Counted from the first letter of the stretch, positions 1-8,928 are shown. The stretch is 64,000 nucleotides of DNA from UBA668 sp041918155 (GCA_041918155.1 JAYRWH010000080.1:1-64000); one strand, 5' to 3'. Notes: generated by a model from the sequence alone, not told the origin. Made by a program: numbers and translations.

Positions 1-886
1 CACCCCGACGTAGTGGCCATCGGCCTCGGCGATCCCGAGGCGCAGCTCCGTGCTGCGGCCGTTGTCGACGATCGGCGCCGCCTTCGTTGCATCGGCGGTC
101 CACCCCTCTCCGTCCCAGTACATCGGCGCGGCTTCCAGCCGGCCGCGGGGTACGCGCGCCACGAACGTCTGCGCCGAACCGCCCTGGAGGTGCATCGTGA
201 AGTACTGCTGCCCCGTGCCGAACAGGTAGGTCCAGTCGTCGTCGTGGGTGACCGAGTAGCCGTAGACCGGGAGCACGCCATCGTTCACCGCCGGTTGCAG
301 ATCCACCAGCTGCATGTCGGCCCACGTGAACGTCGCCAGCCACACCCGGATCGGCCGGAAGCAGATCCCCCAATTGGGGTCGTTTCACTCCATCTCGGAG
401 ACGAACACCTTCAGCTGATCTCCCACCACCTCCCCGCCGAGGGGCCAGTAGAAGCGGTGGAAGTGATCACTGTCGGGGTGGGCGAGAAAGTCCCAGGGCC
501 CGCCCTTCTTCGTGCCCGTCAGCATCGTCATCGTGCCGTCGGCGTCGCGGAGAAACCCGACGTTGCGCACGAACTTGAACTGATCCACCGGCGGTTTGCC
601 GTCGGTCGGCACGAACGAGTCGTTGAGCCACCAGAACTGGCGGCCATCGGGCAGTTCGTTCAGGCGCGGATCGTCACCGCCCAGCCAGTTCCCGACCTGC
701 TCACTGAACGGGTTGACGTCGGCCCCGAGGACGGTGATTTCGGCTGCGGCGACGCTCACGTCGGTCGACGTCGAGGGAGCGACGGTGTCGCGCTCGAGCG
801 TGCTCGGCGGCGGTGTCACGGTGGTCTCCTCGGAACAGGCGATCACGGTGACCGGCAGGCAAGAACAGAGCCCACCGACGTGTCAC
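1..886 (-). pseudogene. Broken lipoprotein, DUF4185/DUF5005-like beta-propeller (partial)
   Basis: The minus strand codes for one protein from a GTG at 886 to beyond the window edge, but it is interrupted twice. Residues from the GTG read MTRRWALFLPA, then one surplus G near 852-853 shifts the frame; removing it gives a textbook lipoprotein signal ending in a VIAC lipobox. The frame then runs to an in-frame TGA at 385-387 and stays open to base 1 with protein-like sequence (VYGYSV, WTYLFGTGQQYF). A TGG there would read MEWNDPNWG, which fits the surroundings. The NPFSEQ, LPDGRQFWWLNDSFV and FGTGQQYF segments resemble secreted beta-propeller proteins of the DUF4185/DUF5005 type; that family name is tentative. 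Either the gene is a recent pseudogene or the sequence has two errors. Confidence 0.6.
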
Positions 887-920
887 GCCCGCCACTTCAG
901 CACATCGACACGTCGAGGTG

Positions 921-2315
921 CTAGATGCGCTCCCAGTACCTGCGGAGTTCCCAGTCGGTGACCGTGTGGTTGAAGGCCTGCCACTCGGCCTTGGCCATCG
1001 TGAGGATGTGGTGGTGCACGTCCTCACCGAATGCCTCGCGGGCGATGTCGCTGCGTTCCCAGGCGTTGATCGCGTCGACGATGTTCCAGGGGATGCGCGG
1101 GATGTCGGGGGCCTCGTAGCCGTTGCCGGCGAACGGCTCGCCCAGTTCCAGCTTGTTCTTGATCCCGTACAGGCCGCCGGCGAGCGTGCCCGCGAACGCG
1201 AAGTAGCTGTTCGCATCGCTGCCGGGGATGCGGCATTCGACGCGGGTGCCCTTGCCATGGCCGACCTTGCGGAACCCGAGCGTGCGGTTGTCGATGCCCC
1301 AGCCGATGCCGGTGGGCGCCCACGAGCCGAGTTGGAAGCGCTTGTAGCTGTTGATCGTCGGGGCCCACAGCAGGCTGAACTCCTGCGCCGTGACGATCAG
1401 CCCGGCGAGGTAGTGCTGAAACGTCTCGCTCATCCCGTGCGGGCCGTGATGATCATCGAACACGGCGGTCTTGCCGTCGAGCGACCACAGGCTGGAGTGG
1501 ATGTGGCACGACGACCCAGTGTCGTTGAAGTCGTATTTGGCCATGAAGCTCACCGAGCGCCCGGCGAAGTGGGCGATCTCCTTGGCGGCCAGCTTGTAGA
1601 TGCTGTTGCGGTCCGCCATCTCCACCGCGGTCGTGTAGTCGAGGTTGATCTCGTGCTGTCCCCTGCCGGCCTCGCCCTTGCTGAACTCCACCGGCACGCC
1701 CGCGGCCTCCAGGTTGCGGCGGAGCGCGCCGAGCACGTACTCGTCCTTGGTCGTCTGCAGGATGTGGTAATCCTCGAGCCACGGCGAGTGCGGCTTGAGG
1801 TCGCGATAACCCTTGTCGTGGGCCTCGTCGTAGGTGTCGCGGAACAGGTAGAACTCGATCTCGCTGGCCACCATCGGCAAGAAGCCCATCGCCGCGGCGG
1901 CATCCACTTGGTGTTGCAGGATCGAGCGGGGCGCGACGCCGATGAGCTCCTTGCTGTCCACATCGAGCAGGTCGCACATGATCATCGCCGTCTTCTCCAC
2001 CCACGGGATGACGCGCACGGTGTTCCAGTCGGCCTTGGCGAGCATGTCGCCGTAACCCTGCTCGTAGCTCGTGAACTTGTAGCCAGGCACCGGGTTGTTG
2101 TCCATGTCGCAGGCGATGAGGTAGTCGCAGTTCTCGGTGCCCGCGTCCGCCACGCTCTGGAGGAAGAAGCGGCCGGTGGTGCGCTTGCCGACGAGGCGAC
2201 CCTGCAGGTCGGGGAACACCATCAGCACCGTGTCGATGTCGCCCTTGCGGATGAGGTCTTCGAGGTGCTCGCGCGTCAGCATCACGGTCGTGCCGGTGGT
2301 CCCGTTCGTCGTCAT
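921..2315 (-). CDS. Glutamine synthetase family protein (possible gamma-glutamylpolyamine synthetase)
   Basis: This 464-residue protein has the full layout of the glutamine synthetase fold: an N-terminal beta-grasp region (about 15-115) and a C-terminal catalytic domain (about 125-460). Visible catalytic signatures are SEIEFYLF and GEAGRGQHEIN (metal and ATP ligands), NDTGSSCHIHSSLW (the conserved His pair) and VECRIPGSDANSYFAFAG. The enzyme would join ammonia or an amine to glutamate with ATP in the cytosol. The tail WELRRYWERI and the overall divergence from housekeeping GlnA fit the GlnA-like/PuuA group that glutamylates polyamines or ethanolamine, but the substrate cannot be read from sequence. 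It lies 51 bases downstream of carD on the same strand and could be co-transcribed. The start is an ATG at 2315. Confidence 0.85.
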   Translation of the reverse strand: MTTNGTTGTTVMLTREHLEDLIRKGDIDTVLMVFPDLQGRLVGKRTTGRFFLQSVADAGTENCDYLIACDMDNNPVPGYKFTSYEQGYGDMLAKADWNTVRVIPWVEKTAMIMCDLLDVDSKELIGVAPRSILQHQVDAAAAMGFLPMVASEIEFYLFRDTYDEAHDKGYRDLKPHSPWLEDYHILQTTKDEYVLGALRRNLEAAGVPVEFSKGEAGRGQHEINLDYTTAVEMADRNSIYKLAAKEIAHFAGRSVSFMAKYDFNDTGSSCHIHSSLWSLDGKTAVFDDHHGPHGMSETFQHYLAGLIVTAQEFSLLWAPTINSYKRFQLGSWAPTGIGWGIDNRTLGFRKVGHGKGTRVECRIPGSDANSYFAFAGTLAGGLYGIKNKLELGEPFAGNGYEAPDIPRIPWNIVDAINAWERSDIAREAFGEDVHHHILTMAKAEWQAFNHTVTDWELRRYWERI

Positions 2316-2366
2316 GCGGCGCAGGTTAGACGGCCCGCGCGCGGGCTGCGATCAAGCGCGGCCGGC

Positions 2367-2888
2367 TCAGGCCTTCTTCTTGACTTCCTTGGCCGGCTTC
2401 AGCACGCCCTTGGCCAACGCCTCGTCGAGGTAGCGCTCGGCCTCTTCCGCGCTCACCTTGAGCGCGGGGGCGATCTCGCTGATGAGGTTGATGCGCGCCC
2501 GGTCGTACATCGTGCGCTCGGCCGCCGACAGCGAGGCATCGCGGTTGCGGGCGGCGAGGTTACGGACGACCTCAGCCACCTGGTACACGTCGCCGCTCTT
2601 CAACTTCTCCTGGTGGTTCTTGAACCGCCGGCTCCAGTTGGAGGGCACACGCGGGTCGGGCTTGGACAGCACCGCGACGAGATCTTCGAGTTCCTCGGGA
2701 TTCACCGGGGGGCGCACACCGACTTCTGCCGCCTTCAGCGTGGGCACCGACAACGTCATCTCGTTGATGACGGTCTTGAGGATGAGGTACTCCTGGACGC
2801 TGCCGAAGGCTTCCATCTTCTTCGTGCCAACGACGAGGCAGGCCCCGTGCTGGGGGTAGATGACCGTGTCGCCCTTCTTGAACTTCAC
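2367..2888 (-). CDS. carD: CarD-like RNA polymerase-binding regulator
   Basis: CarD binds the RNA polymerase beta subunit and stabilises the open complex, especially at rRNA promoters. The N-terminal CarD/CdnL domain (about 1-60) begins VKFKKGDTVIYPQHGA; the C-terminal helical domain carries the SNWSRRFKNHQEK segment with the conserved tryptophan that wedges the promoter bubble, and a lysine-rich tail. I place the start at the GTG at 2888, preceded by a GGTGAGG ribosome site; this gives 173 residues, the normal family length. A longer frame to 2996 would run into the tRNA gene and is rejected. The gene is probably constitutive and essential, as in mycobacteria. Confidence 0.92.
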   Translation of the reverse strand: MKFKKGDTVIYPQHGACLVVGTKKMEAFGSVQEYLILKTVINEMTLSVPTLKAAEVGVRPPVNPEELEDLVAVLSKPDPRVPSNWSRRFKNHQEKLKSGDVYQVAEVVRNLAARNRDASLSAAERTMYDRARINLISEIAPALKVSAEEAERYLDEALAKGVLKPAKEVKKKA

Positions 2889-2970
2889 TCGCTGGACCTC
2901 ACCTGTGCCTGGGACTTGCTCAGGGTAGGCCGCGAATACCACTTTCCCTACCGGCACCCACCGGCGCAGC

Positions 2971-3042
2971 GCCTCCGGAGAGACTCGAACTCCCAACCAA
3001 CGGGGTAGAAACCCGCTGCTCTATCCATTGAGCTACGGAGGC
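2971..3042 (-). tRNA. tRNA-Arg (anticodon TCT)
   Basis: The minus strand folds as a complete cloverleaf. The acceptor stem is GCCTCCG paired with CGGAGGC, the D stem GCTC/GAGC, the anticodon stem GCGGG/CCCGT with loop TTTCTAC, and the T stem GGGAG/CTCTC with loop TTCGAGT. The anticodon TCT reads AGA/AGG arginine codons. The 3' CCA is not encoded. It lies between carD and cinA. Confidence 0.95.
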
Positions 3043-3062
3043 GTGCCGCCAGCCTACGAGAG

Positions 3063-4313
3063 CTACGCCCGCGCGAGCAGCACACGACGCAACACATCGA
3101 GCGCGGTGATCACGCTCATCTGGCGCATCTGGTCGCGCTGGCCCGGCAGGCGCGTGCTGCGCGTGATCACGTCGTCGCCGATCGCGATGCCCACACACAG
3201 GGTGCCCACGGGCATGCCATCTTGCTCGGTGGGGCCGGCCACACCGGTCAGTGACAGGGCGACATCGCACTTCAACGCCCGCTGCGCGCCCGTCGCCATC
3301 GCCGCCGCGGCCGCCTCGCTCACCACCGGCCCCTCGGGTACGCCGAGCAGGTCGTGCTTCACGCCCGTGGCGTAGCTGACGATGCCCCCGCGGAACACCT
3401 CGCTGGCGCCCGGAATGGCCGTGATCCGCCCAGCGACGAGCCCGCCGGTCACGGACTCGGCCAGCCCGAGCGTGAGGCCGCGCTCGCGCAGCAGACCGAG
3501 CACCACGGACTCCATCGTCTCCTCGTCCGCGCCGAACACGATGTCGTCGACGAGCAGGCGTACCTCGGCCTCCCACGTGCCGAGCAGCACCAGCGCGTCG
3601 GGCTCCGTGGCGGCCTTGGCCGTGAGGCGCACCTTGATGCCTTCCCAGCCACTGGCGAGGAACGCGAGCGTGGGGTTGCCCACGCCTTCCAGCCGGGCGA
3701 TCACGGGATCGAGCCGTTCGTTGAGGCCACTCTCGCTCTCACCCCACGTGCGCAGCGTGCGGCTGCGGATGACCGCTGCCTCGCCCGAGCGGGCCAGCAG
3801 GTCGGGCAGCACGGCGCGCTGCACCATGTCCTTCATCTCGTGCGGCACGCCGGGCACGGCGTAGATCACTTTGGCGGCACCATCCACCACGACCGGGCAG
3901 ATCAGGCCCGGGGCGGTGCCACGCGTCTGCGGGATCACCGTGGCGCCCTCGGGCACCTGCGCCTGGCGCAGGTTGTTGGCCGCCATCGTGCGGCCGCGAG
4001 CGGTGAACATCTCCGCGATGACCGCGGCCACGTGATCGTCGTGGTGCAGCTCCACACCCATCACCGCGGCAAGCGCGTCACGCGTGATGTCGTCGTGGGT
4101 CGGGCCGAGGCCGCCGCACACGATCACTGCATCGGCGTCGGCGAGCACCCGCTGCAACAGGGTCGTGATGCGCGCCAGATTGTCGCCCACCTTGACCTGC
4201 AGCAGGCTGTCGACCCCAGCGGCGGCGAGCTGCTCGCCGATCCACTGACTGTTGGTGTCGGTGATCTGCCCGAGCAGCAGCTCGGTGCCGATCGCGACGA
4301 CATCACAGCGCAT
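3063..4313 (-). CDS. cinA: CinA family protein, NMN deamidase/ADP-ribose pyrophosphatase type
   Basis: This 416-residue protein has the two-domain CinA layout. Residues 1-170 form a MoCF-biosynthesis-like domain with GTELLLGQITDTNS and GGLGPTHDD, known in this family for ADP-ribose pyrophosphatase activity. Residues about 255-412 form the C-terminal PncC-like domain (GLAESVTGGLVAGRI, GGIVSYATGVKHDLLGV, SLTGVAGPT), which deamidates nicotinamide mononucleotide for NAD salvage. It is cytosolic. It starts with ATG at 4313, 11 bases after the pgsA stop, so rimO-pgsA-cinA read as one operon. Linkage to recA and competence, as in Firmicutes, is not seen here. Confidence 0.92.
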   Translation of the reverse strand: MRCDVVAIGTELLLGQITDTNSQWIGEQLAAAGVDSLLQVKVGDNLARITTLLQRVLADADAVIVCGGLGPTHDDITRDALAAVMGVELHHDDHVAAVIAEMFTARGRTMAANNLRQAQVPEGATVIPQTRGTAPGLICPVVVDGAAKVIYAVPGVPHEMKDMVQRAVLPDLLARSGEAAVIRSRTLRTWGESESGLNERLDPVIARLEGVGNPTLAFLASGWEGIKVRLTAKAATEPDALVLLGTWEAEVRLLVDDIVFGADEETMESVVLGLLRERGLTLGLAESVTGGLVAGRITAIPGASEVFRGGIVSYATGVKHDLLGVPEGPVVSEAAAAAMATGAQRALKCDVALSLTGVAGPTEQDGMPVGTLCVGIAIGDDVITRSTRLPGQRDQMRQMSVITALDVLRRVLLARA

Positions 4314-4324
4314 GGTTCACCGGC

Positions 4325-4903
4325 TCACAGGGCATCGGTGGGGACGATCTCTTCGACCACAGCCCCACCCTTGCGTGCCCGATGGAAGTACTGCCCGCCG
4401 CTGATGAGCGCGAGCGCCACCGACACCCACAGCAGGCCCTGCCAGAGCCAGGTGGCGTCCGTTGCGGTCGGCGGCAGGATCGCGAACCCGACGGCCAGCT
4501 GCTGCAGGAACGTCTTCCACTTGGCGACCTTGCTGGCCGGCACGCTGACGCCCTTCGAGGCCACGAACGTGCGGTACAAGCTGATGAGCAGCTCGCGGGC
4601 GGTGATGATCGCCACCGGCACGATCCAGAACGTGTCGTTGGCGACGAGGATGAACATCGCCCCGAGCACGAGGATCTTGTCGGCCAGCGGATCGAGGAAC
4701 GCTCCGAGCGTCGTCGCCCCGTGGCGGCGGGCCAGGTAGCCATCGATCCCGTCGCTGGCGCAGAGCGCGAACCACAGGATGAACGCAGCCCAGCTGCCAC
4801 CGGCGCTGTCGGGGATGAGCACCAGCATGAAGGGCGCAAGGATGACGCGCGCGACCGTCACGAGGTTGGCCCATGTCTTGACAGCGGACGGGTCGACCGG
4901 CAT
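4325..4903 (-). CDS. pgsA: CDP-diacylglycerol-glycerol-3-phosphate 3-phosphatidyltransferase
   Basis: The enzyme makes phosphatidylglycerol phosphate from CDP-diacylglycerol and glycerol-3-phosphate in the cytoplasmic membrane, the committed step to phosphatidylglycerol and cardiolipin. The CDP-alcohol phosphatidyltransferase signature DG-x2-AR-x8-G-x3-D-x3-D is intact in SDGIDGYLARRHG followed by GAFLDPLADK. At 192 residues with four to six hydrophobic segments the length is normal. Its ATG at 4903 overlaps the rimO stop (TGATG), which suggests coupled translation, and cinA follows directly. Confidence 0.93.
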   Translation of the reverse strand: MPVDPSAVKTWANLVTVARVILAPFMLVLIPDSAGGSWAAFILWFALCASDGIDGYLARRHGATTLGAFLDPLADKILVLGAMFILVANDTFWIVPVAIITARELLISLYRTFVASKGVSVPASKVAKWKTFLQQLAVGFAILPPTATDATWLWQGLLWVSVALALISGGQYFHRARKGGAVVEEIVPTDAL

Positions 4904-6156
4904 CAGACCGAGTCTGCCACGAGATCGGGGCCCTGGGCGTCCACGATGTGAACGTCATGGAACTGCCCAACAGCCAGGCTCTGAGGCACCTCGACGATGC
5001 CATCGATCTCGGGCGCCTCGCGGGCGCTGCGAGCCTCGCCGGGCGAATCGACGAGCACCTTCACCACATCGCCGATGAGGTCGTCGCGGCGGCGGGCAGT
5101 GATCTCGTCCTGCATCTCGCGCAGTTCGGCAAGCCGGTCGTTCATCAGTCCGACGGCCACCTGCCCATCGAGATCGACGGCGTACGTGCCCTCCTCGGCG
5201 CTGTAGGAGAAGAAGCCGCACCAGTCGAGCTGCGTTTCCTCCACAAAGGCGAGTAGTTGGTCGTGATCCTCCTCGGTCTCGCCGGGGTAACCGACGATGA
5301 AGTTGCTGCGGAACGCGGCGGTGGGCTCACGGCGGCGGATGTCGGCGATGCGGTCGAGGAAGCGCTGCCCGTCGCCCCATCGGCGCATGCGTCGCAACAA
5401 GGGCTTGCTGACGTGCTGCAGCGAAAGGTCGAAGTAGGGCACGCCGGTGTCGCAGATCGCTTCGATCAGCTCGTCGGTGAGGTCACTCGGGTATAGGTAC
5501 AACAGGCGCGTCCAGGGCACGCGGGCGGATACGGCCCGCACCAAAGGCACGATGGAACCGGCACCCAACTCGTCAGGGCGATCTTTGCCATAGCTGGCGA
5601 GATCCTGGGCGACGAGCACGATCTCCTGCACTTGCAGCTCATCGACCTCGGCGAGGATCGACGCCACGTCGCGGCTGCGCTGCGGCCCGCGGAACGATGG
5701 GATCGCACAGAAGCCGCAGTTGCGATCACAGCCCTCGGCGATCTTCACGTACGCCCACGGGTGGGTGGACTTGGGGCGCGGCAGGTTGAGCAGATCGAGC
5801 ATCGGTACCGCCGGGCCGCCCTTCTTGCGGCCGAGTGTGACGGGCACCCCGAAGCCCGAGACCTGATCGACCTCAGGCAGGGCCTCGGCCAGTTCGCTCC
5901 CGTAGCGCTCGGCCATACAGCCGGTGACCACCAGTTTGCCGCCCTTCTTGCGCGACTCTTCGAGGGCCAGGATCGTGTCGATCGATTCCCGTCGCGCCTC
6001 GTCGATGAATGCGCACGTGTTCACCACCACCAGATCCGCCTTCGACGGGTCGTCGGTGGCAGTCATACCATCGGCGAGCAGGGTGCCGATCAGCTTCTCG
6101 CTGTCGACCTGGTTCTTGGGGCAGCCCAAGGTCTCGACGTAGAAGCGCTGCAACAT
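4903..6156 (-). CDS. rimO: Ribosomal protein S12 methylthiotransferase RimO
   Basis: RimO is a radical-SAM enzyme that adds a methylthio group to an aspartate of ribosomal protein S12. The N-terminal UPF0004 domain supplies three cysteines for the auxiliary cluster (C12, C48, C80), and the radical-SAM CxxxCxxC motif is C143/C147/C150 in EGCDRNCGFC. A short TRAM-like segment closes the 417-residue protein. The start is the ATG at 6156 (MLQRFYVETLGCPKN), which matches the usual family N-terminus; the longer frame upstream overlaps the divergent lipoprotein gene and looks non-coding. It heads the rimO-pgsA-cinA cluster. Confidence 0.93.
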   Translation of the reverse strand: MLQRFYVETLGCPKNQVDSEKLIGTLLADGMTATDDPSKADLVVVNTCAFIDEARRESIDTILALEESRKKGGKLVVTGCMAERYGSELAEALPEVDQVSGFGVPVTLGRKKGGPAVPMLDLLNLPRPKSTHPWAYVKIAEGCDRNCGFCAIPSFRGPQRSRDVASILAEVDELQVQEIVLVAQDLASYGKDRPDELGAGSIVPLVRAVSARVPWTRLLYLYPSDLTDELIEAICDTGVPYFDLSLQHVSKPLLRRMRRWGDGQRFLDRIADIRRREPTAAFRSNFIVGYPGETEEDHDQLLAFVEETQLDWCGFFSYSAEEGTYAVDLDGQVAVGLMNDRLAELREMQDEITARRRDDLIGDVVKVLVDSPGEARSAREAPEIDGIVEVPQSLAVGQFHDVHIVDAQGPDLVADSV

Positions 6157-6227
6157 GCCGTGCAGGATACGGAGCCTCGCCCGGACTTCCGGCACGCCAC
6201 GCTCCGAGCGTGTGCCACACTGCGCGT

Positions 6228-6749
6228 GTGCTGCACGTTCGTTTCGCGGTCGCTGTCCTGGCCTGCCTCCCCTTGTACGCGTGCGCCGATTCGGGCAACG
6301 GCGCGTCACCGTCCACCACGTCCGCCACCACGGTGCCAGTGACCGGGCTGTGCACCCTCGTCAGCGAGGGTCACCTCGAGGCCCTGTTCGGTTCCGGCTT
6401 CGTGTTCGGCACGCCCGACAGCACCGAGCGCCAGTGCAACTGGCCCGTGGAAACGGCGAACGGTGCGTCGCGCGGGCGCATCTATCTCGGCGGCTCGGGC
6501 ATCCCGTACGACAAGACGGTGGCCGACTCGAAACAGCTCGGCCAGGAAATGACCGACGTCGAAGGGCTGGGCGCGCGAGCGCACTTCACCGCCCACGACC
6601 TCGATGCCCTCTACTGGATCACCATCGAGGACGGGTCGGGCACGCTGAGCGTCGCCGCGGAGTACCAGAACGGCGCCGTGCCACCGCCCGAAGCCGAACT
6701 GATTGCGGTGCTGAAGGCGCTCGCCGCGGAGTACATCGCCGGCCGTTGA
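6228..6749 (+). CDS. Putative lipoprotein, DUF3558-like
   Basis: From a GTG at 6228 the 173-residue product starts with a positively charged, hydrophobic leader and a lipobox ending LPLYAC (C19), then a Ser/Thr-rich linker, so it is probably an exported lipoprotein anchored in the cell envelope. The mature part (CTLVSEGHLEALFG, then RQCNWPVE) resembles the DUF3558 group of actinobacterial lipoproteins with two conserved cysteines; this assignment is tentative. It is divergent from rimO with only 71 bases between starts. No function can be stated. Confidence 0.65.
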   Translation: MLHVRFAVAVLACLPLYACADSGNGASPSTTSATTVPVTGLCTLVSEGHLEALFGSGFVFGTPDSTERQCNWPVETANGASRGRIYLGGSGIPYDKTVADSKQLGQEMTDVEGLGARAHFTAHDLDALYWITIEDGSGTLSVAAEYQNGAVPPPEAELIAVLKALAAEYIAGR

Positions 6750-6807
6750 GGGCTGCCGCCAATGGGCGGGAAATCTCGGGAAGCCCCTGACTTTGTTGGG
6801 TTTCGTG

Positions 6808-6836
6808 TTGTTTCCGTGATCGAACAGATGTACTAT
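6808..6836 (+). promoter_or_regulatory. Promoter with possible LexA box for the DUF222/HNH gene
   Basis: A TTGTTT -35 at 6808-6813 is spaced 17 bases from a TACTAT -10 at 6831-6836. The ATG at 6844 falls about where transcription should begin, so the mRNA is probably leaderless. Across the spacer and -10 lies TCGAACAGATGTACTA (6820-6835). It matches 10 of the 12 specified bases of the actinobacterial SOS box TCGAAC-N4-GTTCGA. Mycobacterial DUF222/13E12 genes are known LexA targets, which makes the site plausible. Confidence 0.45.
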
Positions 6837-6843
6837 CTATTAC

Positions 6844-8010
6844 ATGAGTTCGCTGACTGAGACAGCAGAACTGATCACCCTCACACCGGCGGAATTCGTC
6901 GCTGCCGTGCGCGAGCACGAGCAGCGGGCAGCAGCCCTGGCGCTCTCACTGCGCCGGCTGGAGACCACCGGGGCGTTCGCCGCGGAGGGCGCCGTGTCCA
7001 TCGGTGCGTGGCTGCGCGACAAGGCCCGCATGACGAGCCGCCAGGCCGCGGCGATGATCGCCGAGGGGCGCTTCCTCGATCGCTTCTCCGCCGTCGCCGA
7101 CGCGGCGCTGAGTGGCACCCTGTCGCACGGCCAGGTCGACACCCTGCGGCGCCGCTGCCGCTCCAAGCTGCGCCCGATCCTCGACGGGCAGCAGCACGAG
7201 ATGGTGGAGAACCTCTCCGTGCGCGACATCGCCGACACCGAGCTGTTCTGCCAGCTGTGGAAACAGCGGGCCGAAGCCGAGGTTGCCGAGACCGAACCGC
7301 CCGCCGAGCCCGACCGTTCGCTCATCATGGACCGCGCCGACGACGGCGCGTATCTCGGCCGCTTCGTGCTCGACGAGCCCGGCGGGGTGCAGCTGCAGCA
7401 GGCGCTCACCACTGCCGACGTGTGGGAGGGCAAGGGCGACACGCGCACCCGCCCTCAGCGCCTGGCCGACGCGCTGCACGACATCGCCGCGTTCTACAAC
7501 CGCAACCACGATCGCAACGAGACCGCCCGCCGGCACCCGAACGTCGACCTGTCGATCGACTTCTCCACGCTCCAGGGCTATATGGAAGCCGTCACCGGCG
7601 CCGGCGACCTGCTGCACCACACCACCACCGAGACCTTGCTGTGCGACTGCGCGCTGCACCGGGTGCTGCTCGACGGCGAGCAGTTGCCGATCGGTTACGG
7701 CCGGGCCAAGTACACCGTGCCTCGCCACCTGTTCCGCCACATGGCCGCCCGCGACGGTGGGTGCCGCTACCCCGGCTGCGAGCGCCCGGTCAACTACACC
7801 GAGGGTCACCACATCTGGTACTGGGAGAACGGCGGGCCCACCGATCTGTGGAATCTCCTGTTGCTCTGCAATCGCCACCACCACCTCGTGCACCGCCAGG
7901 CGATCGAGGTGAAGTTGCTCCCCAACGGCGAAGCCCACTTCACCTGGCCGGACGGCACCGAGCGCACCACCCACCCCCGCGGCGCTCCCCCACGAAGATC
8001 GGGCCCGTAG
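6844..8010 (+). CDS. DUF222 and HNH endonuclease domain protein (13E12 repeat family)
   Basis: The 388-residue protein has an N-terminal helical DUF222 domain (about 15-280) and a C-terminal zinc-type HNH nuclease domain (about 285-345): CRYPGCERP, then TEGHHIWYWENGGPTDLWNLLLLCNRHHHLVH, with both cysteines, the catalytic His pair and the central Asn present. The family is multicopy in actinobacteria and often treated as mobile; its target is unknown. The start ATG at 6844 has no Shine-Dalgarno site but sits at the predicted transcription start. A second, frameshifted copy lies at 39656-40736, so the family has spread in this genome. SOS-regulated expression is suggested by the upstream box. 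Confidence 0.85.
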   Translation: MSSLTETAELITLTPAEFVAAVREHEQRAAALALSLRRLETTGAFAAEGAVSIGAWLRDKARMTSRQAAAMIAEGRFLDRFSAVADAALSGTLSHGQVDTLRRRCRSKLRPILDGQQHEMVENLSVRDIADTELFCQLWKQRAEAEVAETEPPAEPDRSLIMDRADDGAYLGRFVLDEPGGVQLQQALTTADVWEGKGDTRTRPQRLADALHDIAAFYNRNHDRNETARRHPNVDLSIDFSTLQGYMEAVTGAGDLLHHTTTETLLCDCALHRVLLDGEQLPIGYGRAKYTVPRHLFRHMAARDGGCRYPGCERPVNYTEGHHIWYWENGGPTDLWNLLLLCNRHHHLVHRQAIEVKLLPNGEAHFTWPDGTERTTHPRGAPPRRSGP

Positions 8011-8247
8011 GGGCTGGCGGGCCGGGTGGGCGGTGGCGAGGCCCAACTACCTGGACAACGCGCTCCATATCGGGCACTCGGCGCTCCTTACCGTTGCCGG
8101 GCGGCTATGGCCTAGCCGGCGGTAGGTGACGCGCTCGGATGTTCAGCGCGCCGAGGTGGCTTGCGTAAGGCGCGCTCTTCGAGCATTCTGCGCTGCCTGG
8201 AGACTGTGGCGAATCGAGCGGTTCGTAGATGTGATAGGTGTTGAGAG

Positions 8248-8703
8248 ATGACGGTTGAACCGGGAGTTTCTGACGTGTTCGCCCGGGTCGCACGATTGGA
8301 GAGCGACCTCGCTATTAGGCGTTTGGCCGGCGAGTACGCGCACGGAGCTGACAAGAGGCAGCTCGACCGGTTCCTCGCGGTTTGGCACGATGACGCCGTT
8401 TGGGATACGGGCGAGGAGTTCATCGGCCTGGAGGCCATCGGCGCAGCGGTGCAGCGTCAGTGGGATGGGTTCAGGAACATGCACCACCTCACCGGCAACC
8501 ACGTCATCGACATCCAGAGTGACCGAGCCACGGGCGAGTCCGACGTGCTGGTAACGGTGCAGTTGATGGACGGAACATGGCTTCGATCAGCGGGCGTCTA
8601 CCACGACAGCTACGAGCGCCGGGCCGGTGTCTGGAAGCTATCGGCACGCCGGGCGATGGTTGTGTTCAGCGTCGATCCACTGCCGGAGTCGATTCGCCAC
8701 TGA
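8248..8703 (+). CDS. SnoaL-like (NTF2 fold) protein
   Basis: The 151-residue protein starts ARLESDLAIRRLAGEYAHGADKRQLDRFLAVWHDDAVWD, the characteristic opening of SnoaL_4/NTF2-fold proteins, and keeps the HHLTGNHVIDI strand and a closing SARRAMVVFS strand. Members are small cytosolic cyclases, dehydratases or hydroxylase-like proteins; no substrate can be inferred. Its ATG at 8248 follows a GTTGAGAG ribosome site. It stands alone at the left flank of the accessory island. Confidence 0.75.
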   Translation: MTVEPGVSDVFARVARLESDLAIRRLAGEYAHGADKRQLDRFLAVWHDDAVWDTGEEFIGLEAIGAAVQRQWDGFRNMHHLTGNHVIDIQSDRATGESDVLVTVQLMDGTWLRSAGVYHDSYERRAGVWKLSARRAMVVFSVDPLPESIRH

Positions 8704-8838
8704 CCGGGCTTGTGGCACGCGGGCCAATGCTCCGGGCCATCCACGAGCAGACGTCGCAGGCGGCCCGACGATCACACAAATCGGCGCCATGCGCTACCTG
8801 GCCCGGGCCGGCAGAGAGCGCAAACGACGGCAGTGGAA

Positions 8839-8856
8839 CCGGCGGTATGGGACGCG
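8839..8856. repeat. 18-bp direct repeat, copy 1 (left of the 1072-residue gene)
   Basis: CCGGCGGTATGGGACGCG occurs here and identically at 12509-12526, on either side of the 1072-residue gene. A shorter relative, CGGTCTGGGACGCG, is at 16024-16037. All three sit in intergenic gaps. The exact 18-base match is unlikely by chance over about 8 kb. Confidence 0.6.
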
Positions 8857-8928
8857 CTCGCCGCACGCACGCTGGACCTCTGTGACCAGCGTCCACAGCC
8901 CGGACGAGCTCGAGGTCTGCGTACTGAT

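Noticed and set aside
385..387. In-frame TGA as selenocysteine or stop recoding
   Set aside because: No SECIS-like hairpin was evident and the position fits tryptophan; the same gene also has a frameshift, so decay or error is simpler.
2889..2996. N-terminal extension of CarD
   Set aside because: It would include tRNA sequence; the GTG at 2888 has a good ribosome site and gives the family length.
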